Made by a program: the position numbers and the translations under genes. Shown in pieces: positions 1-8,909 of a DNA stretch of 33,715 nt. The first letter of the stretch is position 1. Every line of letters starts with the position of its first letter. The DNA comes from Roseateles sp. (lineage in GTDB: Bacteria > Pseudomonadota > Gammaproteobacteria > Burkholderiales > Burkholderiaceae_C). Location: NCBI GenBank assembly GCA_015657635.1, contig JACDQM010000006.1, positions 1-33,715 of the forward strand. The letters are read 5' to 3'. The notes below the pieces were generated by a model. The model had not been told where the DNA came from. It saw only the letters and a list, made by a program, of their open reading frames with translations, and made no database searches.

Positions 1-45
1 GGCCAGGCGCTGCGCCGCCTGGCCGCACCGGAGCTGGTGGCATGA
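1..45 (+). CDS. malK: C-terminal end of probable maltose ABC transporter ATPase MalK (partial)
   Basis: Only the last 14 codons are present, cut by the window start. They read GQALRRLAAPELVA and stop at TGA 43-45. From memory, the E. coli MalK C-terminus contains a similar Gly-x-Ala-x-Arg-Arg-Leu stretch close to its end, and malK is the one component missing from the malEFG set that follows. The stop overlaps the malE start as ATGA (42-45), so the gene is in the same operon. The identity rests on 14 residues and on context. Another sugar-use gene, such as a glucosidase, cannot be excluded. Confidence 0.5.
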   Translation, partial: GQALRRLAAPELVA

Positions 46-1229
46 GCAAGCTCGGCCTGACAAGCCTGCTGCTCGTCAGCCTGTTCAGCGCTGCTGCGGA
101 GGCCCAGAGCGCCGCGCCCAAGCTGCTGGTCTGGATCAATGGCGACAAGGCCTACAACGGACTGCAGAAGGTGGGCGACGCCTTCGAGAAACTGTCCGGC
201 GTGCGGGTGGTGGTCGAGCATCCGGTCGACGCCACCGACAAGTTCCAGCAGGCCACCGGTGCCGGCAAGGGGCCGGACATCTTCTGCTGGCCGCACGACC
301 GCGTCGGCGAATGGGCCAAGTCAGGCCTGCTGACACCACTGCGGCCCAGCAAGAAGCTGCTGGCGGAGAACGAGGCCACAGCCTGGCAGGCGCTGTCCTA
401 TCAGGGCCGCATCTGGGGCTACCCGATCGCGATCGAGACCACCGGGCTGATCTACAACAAGGCGCTCGTCGACAAGCCGCCAGCCAGCTTCGACGAACTG
501 CTGCAGCTCGACAAGAAGCTCGCGGCCCAGGGCAAGCGCGCCATCCTGTGGGACTACAACAAGAGCTTCTTCAGCTGGCCGCTGCTGGCGGGCGCGGGCG
601 GGCAGATCTTCGGCCGCAATGCGCTGGGCGATTTCGACCCGGCCCAGGTCGGCGTCAACAATGCCGGCGCGCTGGCCGGCGCCGAGATGATCCAGCGCCT
701 GCTGCGCGACGGCCATATGCCCAAGGGCGCACGCTACGCCGAGATGGAAAGCGCCTTCGCGCGCGGCGAGGTGGCGATGATGATCTCCGGGCCCTGGGCC
801 TGGGACAACGCACGCCGCGCCAAGATCGACTTCGGCGTGGCGCCGATTCCCGCCGTGCTGCCCGGCAAGCCGTCCAAGCCCTTTGTCGGCGTGCTGGGCT
901 GCATGATTGCCGCGCCCTCCAAGCACAAGGACATCGCCCGCGAATTCCTCGAGCGGCATCTGCTGCGCCCCGAGGCGCTGAAGGCGCTGGACGCCGACGT
1001 GCCCATCGGCGTGCCGGCCAACAAGGCCTTCTACGCCGAGCTGGCGGTGAACCCGCTGATCAAGGCCAGCATGGAGAACGCCCGGCTGGGTGAACCGATT
1101 CCCAACATCCCCGAGGTCGGCCGCTTCTGGACTGCCATGGACGCCGCGCTGGAAGCCATCACCAACGGACTGCAATCGCCCAAGGACGCGCTGAATGGCG
1201 CGGCCGCCCGCATGCAGCTCAAGCCATGA
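42..1229 (+). CDS. malE: Maltose/maltodextrin-binding protein MalE
   Basis: Periplasmic substrate-binding protein of the maltose/maltodextrin ABC importer. The 395-residue product starts with a signal peptide (SLLLVSLFSAAAEA, cleavage expected near residue 21). The mature part begins KLLVWINGDKAYNGL and later has GPDIFCWPHDR, ISGPWAWDN and PSKPFVGVL, all close to E. coli MalE in the same order, so orthology is strong. The ATG at 42 overlaps the preceding stop as ATGA, and its own stop overlaps malF as ATGA, so translation is probably coupled through the operon. No separate malE promoter is visible inside the window. Confidence 0.95.
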   Translation: MSKLGLTSLLLVSLFSAAAEAQSAAPKLLVWINGDKAYNGLQKVGDAFEKLSGVRVVVEHPVDATDKFQQATGAGKGPDIFCWPHDRVGEWAKSGLLTPLRPSKKLLAENEATAWQALSYQGRIWGYPIAIETTGLIYNKALVDKPPASFDELLQLDKKLAAQGKRAILWDYNKSFFSWPLLAGAGGQIFGRNALGDFDPAQVGVNNAGALAGAEMIQRLLRDGHMPKGARYAEMESAFARGEVAMMISGPWAWDNARRAKIDFGVAPIPAVLPGKPSKPFVGVLGCMIAAPSKHKDIAREFLERHLLRPEALKALDADVPIGVPANKAFYAELAVNPLIKASMENARLGEPIPNIPEVGRFWTAMDAALEAITNGLQSPKDALNGAAARMQLKP

Positions 1230-2836
1230 ACGCCGCCACCGATTCCACCCCGGCCCGCAGCGCGCCACTGCGCAGCGCCTACGGGCGCCTGCCGGACAGC
1301 CTGCCGCAGCGCCTGGGCCGCCTGCTGCGCTGGCCGCTCACCGCTGCCGCCCTGCTGGGGGCGCTGTACCTGGTGTTTCTGGTCTATATGGCCGGCCAGA
1401 CGAGCTGGGCGCTGGGCACGCTGACTTTGCTGGCCGCCGGCTTCTACGCCTATCTCAACCGGGCCAGCTTTGCGCTGCGCTACCTGTTTCCCGGCATCGC
1501 CGGCATGCTGGTGTTCGTGGCCTTTCCGCTGGTCTATACGGCGCAGATCGGCTTCACCAACTATTCGTCGGCGCATCTGCTCAGCGAGGAGCGCGCGCGC
1601 GACTACCTGCTCGACCAGCATGAGGTGGTCGAAGCCCAGGTGCTGAACTTCACGCTGCACGCCGATGCGGCCGATGCCACGCAATACCGCCTGCTGCTCA
1701 GCGACCCCGAGCTGGCGACGCCGCTGTGGCTGTCCCCCGCACTGACACTGACGAGCGGCGCGCCGATTCGCGTAACGATGCAGGCCGCTGCCGACGCCAA
1801 GCTGCCGGCCGCTGACTCGGCGCTGCCGCTGCGCGAGCTGATCCGCCATCGCGACGCTCTGCGCGCGCTGACGCTGCAAGTGCCTGGCCAGCCTGAGCTG
1901 CGCTACCTGGGCCTGCGCGAGTTCGGCCCGATCCAGCAGCACTGGCAGGCCGCGGCCGATGGCAGCCTGACGCGCAACAGCGATGGCCAGGTCTTCAGGC
2001 CGGACCGCGAGCGCGGCAATTTCAGCAGCGCCAGCGGCGAACTGCTGCAGCCCGGCTTCAAGGTAATGGTGGGCTGGCGCAACTACGCCCGCATGGTGCT
2101 GGACGCCGACTTCCGCGGCCCCTTCCTGGCCATCTTCAGCTGGACCGTGCTGTTCTCGGCCCTCACCGTGCTGTTCGCCACCGCGATCGGCATGCTGCTG
2201 GCCGTGCTGCTGAACTGGGAAGACCTGAAGTACCGCGCCACCTACCGCACCCTGTTGTTCCTGCCCTATGCGGTGCCGGGCTTCATCTCCATCCTGGTGT
2301 TCAAGGGTCTGTTCAACCAGAACTTCGGCGAGATCAACGCCATCCTGGATGCCTTGCTGGGCGTCAAGCCGGCCTGGTTTGCCGATCCGCTGCTGGCCAA
2401 GGTCATGCTGCTGATCGTCAACGTCTGGCTGGGCTATCCCTACATCATGATTCTGTGCGCCGGCCTGCTGAAGGCGATTCCGGCCGATCTGTATGAGGCC
2501 TCGGCCATCGCCGGCGCTGGCCCGCTGACGAACTTCTTCAAGATCACCGCGCCGCTGATCATCAAGCCGCTGGCGCCGCTGCTGGTCTCGGCCTTCGCTT
2601 TCAACTTCAACAACTTCGTGCTGATCGCGCTGCTCACCGACGGGCGGCCCGATTTCCTGAGCACCAAGATTCCCGCCGGACAGACCGACATCCTGGTGTC
2701 CTACACCTACCGCATCGCCTTCAAGGATTCGGGCTCGGACTTCGGCCTGGCCGCGGCAATCTCGACGCTGATCTTCTTCCTGGTGGCGGCCTTGTCGCTG
2801 CTGAATCTGCGCCTGATGCGCAAGACACAAGACTGA
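1226..2836 (+). CDS. malF: Maltose ABC transporter permease MalF
   Basis: Inner-membrane permease that pairs with MalG to carry maltodextrins handed over by MalE. The 536-residue length, and a long hydrophilic insert of about 170 residues (roughly 115-285) between the third and fourth membrane helices, match the large periplasmic P2 loop that distinguishes MalF from other sugar permeases. The EAA loop that contacts the ATPase begins at about residue 424 (EASAIAGAGPLTNFFKITAP). The C-terminal part, with FNFNNFVLIALLTDGRP, is typical of MalF. The start overlaps the malE stop by four bases. malG follows 12 bases after the stop. Confidence 0.95.
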   Translation: MNAATDSTPARSAPLRSAYGRLPDSLPQRLGRLLRWPLTAAALLGALYLVFLVYMAGQTSWALGTLTLLAAGFYAYLNRASFALRYLFPGIAGMLVFVAFPLVYTAQIGFTNYSSAHLLSEERARDYLLDQHEVVEAQVLNFTLHADAADATQYRLLLSDPELATPLWLSPALTLTSGAPIRVTMQAAADAKLPAADSALPLRELIRHRDALRALTLQVPGQPELRYLGLREFGPIQQHWQAAADGSLTRNSDGQVFRPDRERGNFSSASGELLQPGFKVMVGWRNYARMVLDADFRGPFLAIFSWTVLFSALTVLFATAIGMLLAVLLNWEDLKYRATYRTLLFLPYAVPGFISILVFKGLFNQNFGEINAILDALLGVKPAWFADPLLAKVMLLIVNVWLGYPYIMILCAGLLKAIPADLYEASAIAGAGPLTNFFKITAPLIIKPLAPLLVSAFAFNFNNFVLIALLTDGRPDFLSTKIPAGQTDILVSYTYRIAFKDSGSDFGLAAAISTLIFFLVAALSLLNLRLMRKTQD

Positions 2837-2848
2837 GACCCACACACC

Positions 2849-3739
2849 ATGGCCATCGTTCGAGGCAAACAAGCCCGCTGGCGCGTCTTCGCCGCGCATG
2901 CGCTGCTGTGGGGCTTTCTCGCGCTGACGCTGTTTCCGCTGCTGGCGGTGCTGTCGATCTCGCTGCGGCCCGGCAACTTCGCCACCGGCAGCCTGATCCC
3001 CACCGAGATCAGCCTGGAGCACTGGAAGCTGGCGCTGGGCATCGCTTATCAGGCCGAGGACGGCAGCTGGGTGCAGCCGCCCTTCCCGGTGCTGCTGTGG
3101 CTGTGGAACTCGGTCAAGATCGCGACCGTCTCGGCGCTGCTGATCGTCGCCATCTCGACCACCGCGGCCTATGCCTTCGCGCGGCTGCGCTTTCGCTTCA
3201 AGCTGCCCTTGCTGAACAGCATGCTGCTGCTGCAGATGTTCCCGCCGGTGCTGGCCCTGGTGGCGATCTATGCGATCTTCGAGACCCTGGGCACCCACCT
3301 GCCCTGGCTGGGCATCGAGACCCATGCGGGCCTGGCGCTGGCCTATCTGGGCGGCGTGGCCACGCACATCTGGACCATCAAGGGCTACTTCGAGACCATT
3401 CCGGTGGAGATCGAGGAATGCGCCAAGGTGGACGGCGCCACGCACTGGCAGGCCTTCCGCCGGGTGCTGTTGCCGATGGCCGTGCCCATCCTGATGGTGG
3501 TGTTCGTGCTGGCCTTCATCGGCACCATCATCGAGTACCCGGTGGCCTCGGTGCTGCTGCGCGAGGAAGCCAACCTGACGCTGGCGGTGGGCTCCAAGTA
3601 CTTCCTGCACGACCAGCGTTTCCTGTGGGGCGATTTCGCCGCGGCGGCCGTGCTGTCGGGCCTGCCGATCACGCTGGTGTTCCTGCTGGCGCAGCGCTGG
3701 ATCGTCTCCGGGCTGACGGCCGGTGGCGTCAAGGGCTGA
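2849..3739 (+). CDS. malG: Maltose ABC transporter permease MalG
   Basis: Second inner-membrane permease of the maltodextrin importer (296 residues, the usual length). The N-terminal part has [19 protein letters not shown] followed by SLIP and a HWKLALG segment, as in E. coli MalG. Several hydrophobic helices follow, with the EAA loop at about residue 189 ([20 protein letters not shown]). The ATG at 2849 is the natural start because the homologous N-terminus begins there. No strong Shine-Dalgarno sequence is seen, so coupling to malF is likely. The stop is followed after three bases by the amylase start. Confidence 0.95.
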   Translation: MAIVRGKQARWRVFAAHALLWGFLALTLFPLLAVLSISLRPGNFATGSLIPTEISLEHWKLALGIAYQAEDGSWVQPPFPVLLWLWNSVKIATVSALLIVAISTTAAYAFARLRFRFKLPLLNSMLLLQMFPPVLALVAIYAIFETLGTHLPWLGIETHAGLALAYLGGVATHIWTIKGYFETIPVEIEECAKVDGATHWQAFRRVLLPMAVPILMVVFVLAFIGTIIEYPVASVLLREEANLTLAVGSKYFLHDQRFLWGDFAAAAVLSGLPITLVFLLAQRWIVSGLTAGGVKG

Positions 3740-3742
3740 GCG

Positions 3743-6417
3743 ATGGTCGGTCGACTTGCTGCAGCCGCGCTGCTGGGCCTGGCCCTGCTGCCCCAGGCCA
3801 AGGCCCAATCCCAGGCCTCCGACTGCAAGCCCAGCCCGCTGGGTGCGCGCGATCTCTACCTGCGCGGCACGATGAACGGCTGGGCAGCATTGGACAGCTA
3901 TCGCTTCCAGTACCGCTGTGACCGCTACGAACTGCTCGTAGAACTGAAGGGCGAGCAGCGCTTCAAGGTGGCTGACGAAGACTGGTCGGCCGATGCCGAC
4001 TTCGGAGGCAACCTGCAGGCCCTGCAAGCCAAGGGTGCCGAACTGGGCCAGCGCTTCGCTCCCGGCCACTACCGCCTGCAACTTCGCATGGATGACAAGC
4101 ACAAGACCGCGCAGACACTGAGCATCAGCGCCTGCCCGACAGCGCCCCTGGGCGACACCACGCTCTACCTGCGCGGCACGATGAACAACTGGGCCGCCCT
4201 GGACGACTATGCCTTCCAGTACCGCTGCGACGCCTACGAGCTGGACCTGCAACTGAGCAGCGCGCATGAGTTCAAGATCGCCGACGCCGCCTGGACCCCG
4301 GCCACGAGCTTCGCGGCCGCCAACGGTGGCAACCACAGCCTTCGCTTCGACGGCGCGCACACGCTGCGCATGGAGCTGGACGAGCGCAAGCGCCCTCGCC
4401 TCACGCTGCTGCCGCGTCGAGCCAGCGCCGCGGCCAGCACCATCAGCGACCCGCTGGCGCTGAGCGTCCGCTACGACTCGCGGTCCGGCGCGCACAAGGC
4501 GCCCTTCGGTGCGCAGCCCGCGGGCACGCGCTTCGACTTCATGCTCGACGCGCTGCCCGGCGTCGAGTCCGTCGAGCTGGTGATCGAGCGTCGCCGCCTC
4601 GAGGGCAACCAGGAACTGCTCGAATACAGCGAGCTGGCACGCCTTGCGATGCAACGCAGCACGGTCGGCGGGCGCGAGCAGTGGCGCGCGCAGCACCGCT
4701 TCGCCGAGCCGGCGATCTACGGCTACTACTTCGTCCTCAACATCCAGGGGCGGCGCTACGTCTACCAGAACAACAAGGACAGCATCTACTGGACGCGCGA
4801 GAAGGGCTCGATGGGCGCCGGCCTGATCGAGGAGCCGCCTGCTGAAGCCAAGCGCATCCGCCGCTACCGCCAGACCATCCATGCGGCCGACTTCCAGGTG
4901 CCAAGTTGGGCGCGCGACATCGTCTACTACTACGTCTTCCCCGAGCGCTTTCGCAATGGCAACAAGGCCAACGATCCGCGGCCCGGACGCGAGCGCTACC
5001 AGCGCCACAGCATCGAGCTGCACCAGCGCTGGAACGAGAAGCCCTTCAAGCCAGGCAGCGGTGACGGCTCGGACAGCGTCTTCAACAACGACTTCTTCGG
5101 CGGCGACTTGCAGGGCATCATCGACAAGCTGGACTACATCCGCGAGCTGGGCGCCAACACCTTGTACATGACGCCAGTGTTCCGCGCTCCCAGCAACCAC
5201 AAGTACGACACCGCGGACTTCAAGCAGATCGATCCCGCCTTCGGCAGCAACGCCGACTTCAAGCGCCTGACGCAGGAAGCGGCCAAGCGTGGCATCCGCG
5301 TGATTCCCGACACCTCGCTCAATCACGTCGGCAGCGACTCGCCCTACTTCAACCGCTTCGGCAACTACCCGGCCGGCGGCGCCTTCGACGGCGGCCGGCT
5401 CAACCCGGCATCGCCCTACGCCAGCTGGTTCAAGCTGGACCCGAGCCAGCCGAATCCCGAGGACCAGTACCAGGGCTGGGTCGGCGTGAAAGACCTGCCG
5501 GAGCTGGACAAGCAATCGAAGTCCTTCCGCGCCTTTGCCTATGGCCAGCCGGACTCGGTGATGAAGCATTGGCTGGACCAGGGCGCAGCCGGCTGGCGCA
5601 TGGACGTGGCGCCCTGGGTGCCGGACGACTTCTGGCGCGAATGGCGCGCCGCGATCAAGGCCCACAAGCCCGACGCACTGACGATCGCCGAGACCTGGTT
5701 CGACGCCAGCAAGTACTTCCTGGGCGACAGCTTCGATTCGACGATGAACTACATCTTCCGCAACACCGTGCTGGACTATGCAGCCGGCGGCGCGGCCGAC
5801 AAGCTCTACGCCAATCTGGAACTGCTGCGCGAGGCCTATCCGCCGCAGGCGCTGTACGCGCTGATGAACCTGCTGTCCAGCCACGACCAGCCGCGCGCGC
5901 TGCACCACTTCGGCCACCATGACGACGCCAACACCAAGACGCTCGCCGAGGCCAAGCAGCGCCTGCGCCTGGCGCTGCTGTTCCAGATGATTTATCCCGC
6001 GCGCCGACCGTCTACTACGGCGATGAGGTGGGCCTGGGCGGTGGTGACGACCCGGACAACCGCCGCCCCTACCCCTGGGCCGACGAAGGCGGCCAGCCCG
6101 ACACGGCGCTGCTGGCGGACTTCAAGCGCCTGACGCAGATGCGCCAGAGCCACCCGGTGCTGCGTCACGGCAGCTTGGAGGCACCGCTGCATCTGGATGC
6201 GCATCTGATCGTGCTGGTCCGCCAGTCGGGACAGCACTGGGCCTTGACCGCGACCAACAATGCCACACAGGCAAGGCGCGTGAGGCTGGCCTTGCCTGAG
6301 GCGCTGCGCCAGGCCGAATGGCGCGACGCCCTTGATGGCCGCGTGCTGCGGCCGGTGGACGGCCATCTGGAGCTTGAGATCCCGCCGCTGTTCGGCCGCG
6401 TGCTGCTGTGGAACTGA
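3743..6417 (+). CDS. Exported GH13 alpha-amylase/neopullulanase-like enzyme (one-base frameshift near 6000)
   Basis: Hydrolyses alpha-glucans, probably in the periplasm, to feed MalEFG. Residues 1-22 form a signal peptide (ending PQAKAQ). Two tandem copies of a domain starting with LYLRGTMNxWAALD lie at about residues 37-127 and 140-225, 103 codons apart. A CBM34-like beta domain follows, then the GH13 barrel from about residue 390. GH13 regions are seen with DTSLNHV (D523, H528), GWRMDV (nucleophile D621), IAETW (acid/base E650) and SSHDQ (D715). The frame is lost after MIYP: adding one G in CCCGCGCG (5996-6002) gives MIYPGAPTVYYGDEVGLGGG and continues to the stop at 6415-6417, for 891 residues. 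The sequence as given would stop at 6133 with a nonsense tail. Confidence 0.9.
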
Positions 6418-7295
6418 GGCAGCTCGGGCGCAGCGGCCTGCGGGTGTCGGCGCTGGGCTTCGGCGCCATGCATCTGAACGACGGGCGCATCAGCGAGGCC
6501 GAGGCTGGCCGCCTGCTCAATGCGGTGCTCGATCTGGGCGTGAACCTGATCGACACCGCCCGCAGCTATGGCCTCAGCGAAGAGCGCATCGGCCGCCACC
6601 TCGCCCATCGGCGCCAGCAGTTTCTGCTGTCCACCAAGGTGGGCTACGGCGTCGAAGGCGTGCCCGACTGGAGCTATGACTGCATCGTCCTCGGCGTGGA
6701 GAGGGCCTTGCGCCTGATGCACTCCGATGTGATCGATATCGTGCATCTGCATTCCTGCCCGCTCGCCGTGCTGCAGCAGGGCGAGGTGACGGCTGCGCTG
6801 CTGGACTGCCAGCGCGCCGGCAAGCTGCGCGTGGCGGCCTACTCGGGCGACAACGCCGAGCTGGACTTCGCGCTGCGCAGCGGCGCCTTCGGCTCGGTGC
6901 AAACCTCGGTCAGCCTGTGCGACCAGGTCAACTTGAACGACAGGCTGGCACAGGCACAGCAGCGCGGCATCGGTGTGCTGGCGAAGCGCCCGCTCGCCGG
7001 CTCTATCTGGCGCTTCCTGCAACGCCCGTCGGATGCGGCTGAAGCCACGTACTGGGAGCGTTGGCAGGCCATGGACCTGGATGGCCTGCGCGCTGATATG
7101 GCGGCGGACGAACTCGCACTTCGCTTCGCCGGGCACCAGCCCGGCGTTGCCTGCGCGCTGGTCGGCACCTCCAGCCTGGCCCGCCTGCACCGCAATATCG
7201 CCCTGTTCGACAAGGGTCCGCTGCCATCCAGCCTGCAAGCCCAGCTGCGCCAGCGCTTCATGCGCCAGGGCGAGGCCTGGCCGGGCCTGATCTGA
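6408..7295 (+). CDS. Aldo/keto reductase family oxidoreductase
   Basis: NAD(P)H-dependent oxidoreductase of the aldo/keto reductase superfamily, 295 residues. It begins MELRQLGRSGLRVSALGFG. The catalytic tetrad is visible as D49 and Y54 (LIDTARSYG), K77 (LSTKVGYG) and H115 (HLHSC). The GTG start at 6408 overlaps the amylase stop by ten bases, so it belongs to the malEFG-amylase operon. A role on a sugar or sugar lactone is plausible from context, and the substrate is not visible from sequence. Its stop lies nine bases from the stop of the convergent halogenase-like gene, with no terminator hairpin in the gap. Confidence 0.88.
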   Translation: MELRQLGRSGLRVSALGFGAMHLNDGRISEAEAGRLLNAVLDLGVNLIDTARSYGLSEERIGRHLAHRRQQFLLSTKVGYGVEGVPDWSYDCIVLGVERALRLMHSDVIDIVHLHSCPLAVLQQGEVTAALLDCQRAGKLRVAAYSGDNAELDFALRSGAFGSVQTSVSLCDQVNLNDRLAQAQQRGIGVLAKRPLAGSIWRFLQRPSDAAEATYWERWQAMDLDGLRADMAADELALRFAGHQPGVACALVGTSSLARLHRNIALFDKGPLPSSLQAQLRQRFMRQGEAWPGLI

Positions 7296-7304
7296 GGGGC
7301 TGTG

Positions 7305-8816
7305 TCAGCTGCGCGCCGCGCTGCAATGCTGCGCGATATAGGCACCATGCTCGGGCATCACGTCCACACACTTGGCAATCACCTGCCGCACGCTGTCCAG
7401 ATAGCTGGCGGTCTCTGCATCGCCGGGCAGATCGGCCAGCGGGTGGCAGGCCTCGGGCACCAGGTTCTGGCCCCGCATCACCTGCAGCCAAGCGACTTCC
7501 GAGAACAGCTCGTTGTCGAAGCGCACGATGCGGCCGCGCGTCTTGTAAAGCTCGATCTTGCGCTTGAGCGAGGCCGGGATCTCCATCGCCGCGCAGGCCT
7601 GCCAGAAGGCCGAGTCGCTGCGCTGATTGAGGTGGTAGTGCAGGATGATGAAGTCCCGCACGCTCTCGAACTCAAAGCGGTTCTGGCGGTTGAATTCAGC
7701 GATGTCCGCCTCGCTGAAGCCGCTGTCGGGGAAGAAGTCGATCAGGCGCTGGATCGAAGCCTGGATCAGATGGATGCTGGTGGACTCCAGCGGCTCCAGG
7801 AAGCCGCTGGCCAGGCCGATGGCCACCACATTGCGGTTCCAGCCGAGCTTGCGCATGCCGGTACGGAAGGGAATCAGCCGCGGCTCGGCAAGAGCCGGTG
7901 CATCGAGATTCGCCAGCAAGGTGGCGGCAGCCTCATCGTCCGAGATGTGGCGGCTGCAGTAGACATGGCCATTGCCGGTGCGGTGCTGCAGCGGGATGCG
8001 CCACTGCCAGCCGGCACGATGTGCGGTGGAGCGTGTGTAGGGCGTCAGCTGCGGCACCGATTCGCAAGGCACGGCCAGCGCGCGGTCGCAGGGCAGCCAG
8101 TGCGTCCAGTCCTCGTAGCCGGTCTGCAAGGCCTGCTCGATCAGCAGGCCGCGGAAACCCGAGCAATCGATGAAGAGCTCGCCCTCGACACGGGCGCCTG
8201 ACTCCAGCTCGACCGCGCTCACATGGCCATCGCCTTCGCGCTGGAGCACCTGGCGGATCTTGCCCTCGACACGTTTGACGCCGCGCTCTTCGGCCAGGCG
8301 CCTCAGGTATTTGGCATACAGGCTGGCGTCGAAGTGGTAGGCGTAGGCGATGTCGCCCAAGGGCGAGTTGCCCAGATCGTGGCGCGGCGGCATGAACTTG
8401 TTGGCCTTGGCCGCCATGCGCGTGATGGAGTAGGCCTCCAGTGGCGCGGCCCGGCCGAGTGCGGCCATCTTCAGCCAGTACTGCTCGAAGCGCACGGTCC
8501 ACAGATCCTGGCCGAAACGCCCGAAGCCATGGGTGTAGCGATCGCCGAGCTGCCCCCAGTTGACGAACTCGATGCCCAGCTTGAAGCTGCCCTGCGTGGC
8601 GCGCACGAAGTCGTTCTCGTCGATGCCGATGATCTTGTTGAAGCGCTGGATCATCGGGATCGTCGCCTCACCGACACCCACGATGCCGATCTCGTCGGAC
8701 TCCACCAGCGTGATCGAGTAGCGCCCCTTCAGCACGGTCGCCAACGCGACTGCCGTCATCCAACCAGCGGTGCCACCGCCAACAATCACCAGGCTCTTGA
8801 TCAGAGGCATCTGCAT
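7305..8816 (-). CDS. Tryptophan-halogenase-family flavoprotein
   Basis: FAD-dependent protein of the tryptophan halogenase family. Numbering from a GTG at 8828, it has the nucleotide-binding motif GGGTAGW (17-23), the WxWxIP motif (WQWRIP, 274-279) and both residues known to be needed for halogenation in PrnA-type enzymes: a lysine (K83, in SFKLGIEFVNW) and a glutamate (E348, in EPLEST). I chose ATG 8816 (MQMPLIKS). ATG 8810 and GTG 8828 are alternatives, and none has a clear ribosome site. It lies directly downstream of a TonB-dependent sugar receptor, a pairing also known from Caulobacter and Xanthomonas carbohydrate loci, where the role is unknown. A true tryptophan halogenase is unlikely here. 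Confidence 0.88.
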   Translation of the reverse strand: MQMPLIKSLVIVGGGTAGWMTAVALATVLKGRYSITLVESDEIGIVGVGEATIPMIQRFNKIIGIDENDFVRATQGSFKLGIEFVNWGQLGDRYTHGFGRFGQDLWTVRFEQYWLKMAALGRAAPLEAYSITRMAAKANKFMPPRHDLGNSPLGDIAYAYHFDASLYAKYLRRLAEERGVKRVEGKIRQVLQREGDGHVSAVELESGARVEGELFIDCSGFRGLLIEQALQTGYEDWTHWLPCDRALAVPCESVPQLTPYTRSTAHRAGWQWRIPLQHRTGNGHVYCSRHISDDEAAATLLANLDAPALAEPRLIPFRTGMRKLGWNRNVVAIGLASGFLEPLESTSIHLIQASIQRLIDFFPDSGFSEADIAEFNRQNRFEFESVRDFIILHYHLNQRSDSAFWQACAAMEIPASLKRKIELYKTRGRIVRFDNELFSEVAWLQVMRGQNLVPEACHPLADLPGDAETASYLDSVRQVIAKCVDVMPEHGAYIAQHCSAARS

Positions 8817-8850
8817 GGTCTGAATCACAAGATATTTGAAGGTTCAGGAT

Positions 8851-8890
8851 AGAACAAAACCCCTGCGGACCTGGCTGGGCCGCAGGGGTT
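8851..8890 (-). terminator. Intrinsic terminator after the TonB-dependent receptor
   Basis: A perfect 11-bp inverted repeat (AACCCCTGCGG at 8858-8868 and CCGCAGGGGTT at 8880-8890) with an 11-base loop. Read on the minus strand the stem is followed by TTGTTCT, a T-rich tail. It sits 20 bases after the receptor stop codon and about 35 bases before the halogenase-like start, so it should end most receptor transcripts. Confidence 0.85.
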
Positions 8891-8909
8891 CGTCATGGAG
8901 CGCTGTAGA

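Noticed and set aside
1031..5920. A 1629-residue open frame on the minus strand across malF, malG and the amylase
   Set aside because: It is antisense to well-supported genes, has low-complexity Gln/Arg/Ala-rich composition and no family pattern. Such frames are common opposite high-GC genes.
7305..8828. A halogenated-natural-product gene cluster
   Set aside because: There are no synthase, tailoring or resistance genes. The neighbours are sugar uptake genes, so the halogenase-like gene is better seen as part of a carbohydrate locus.
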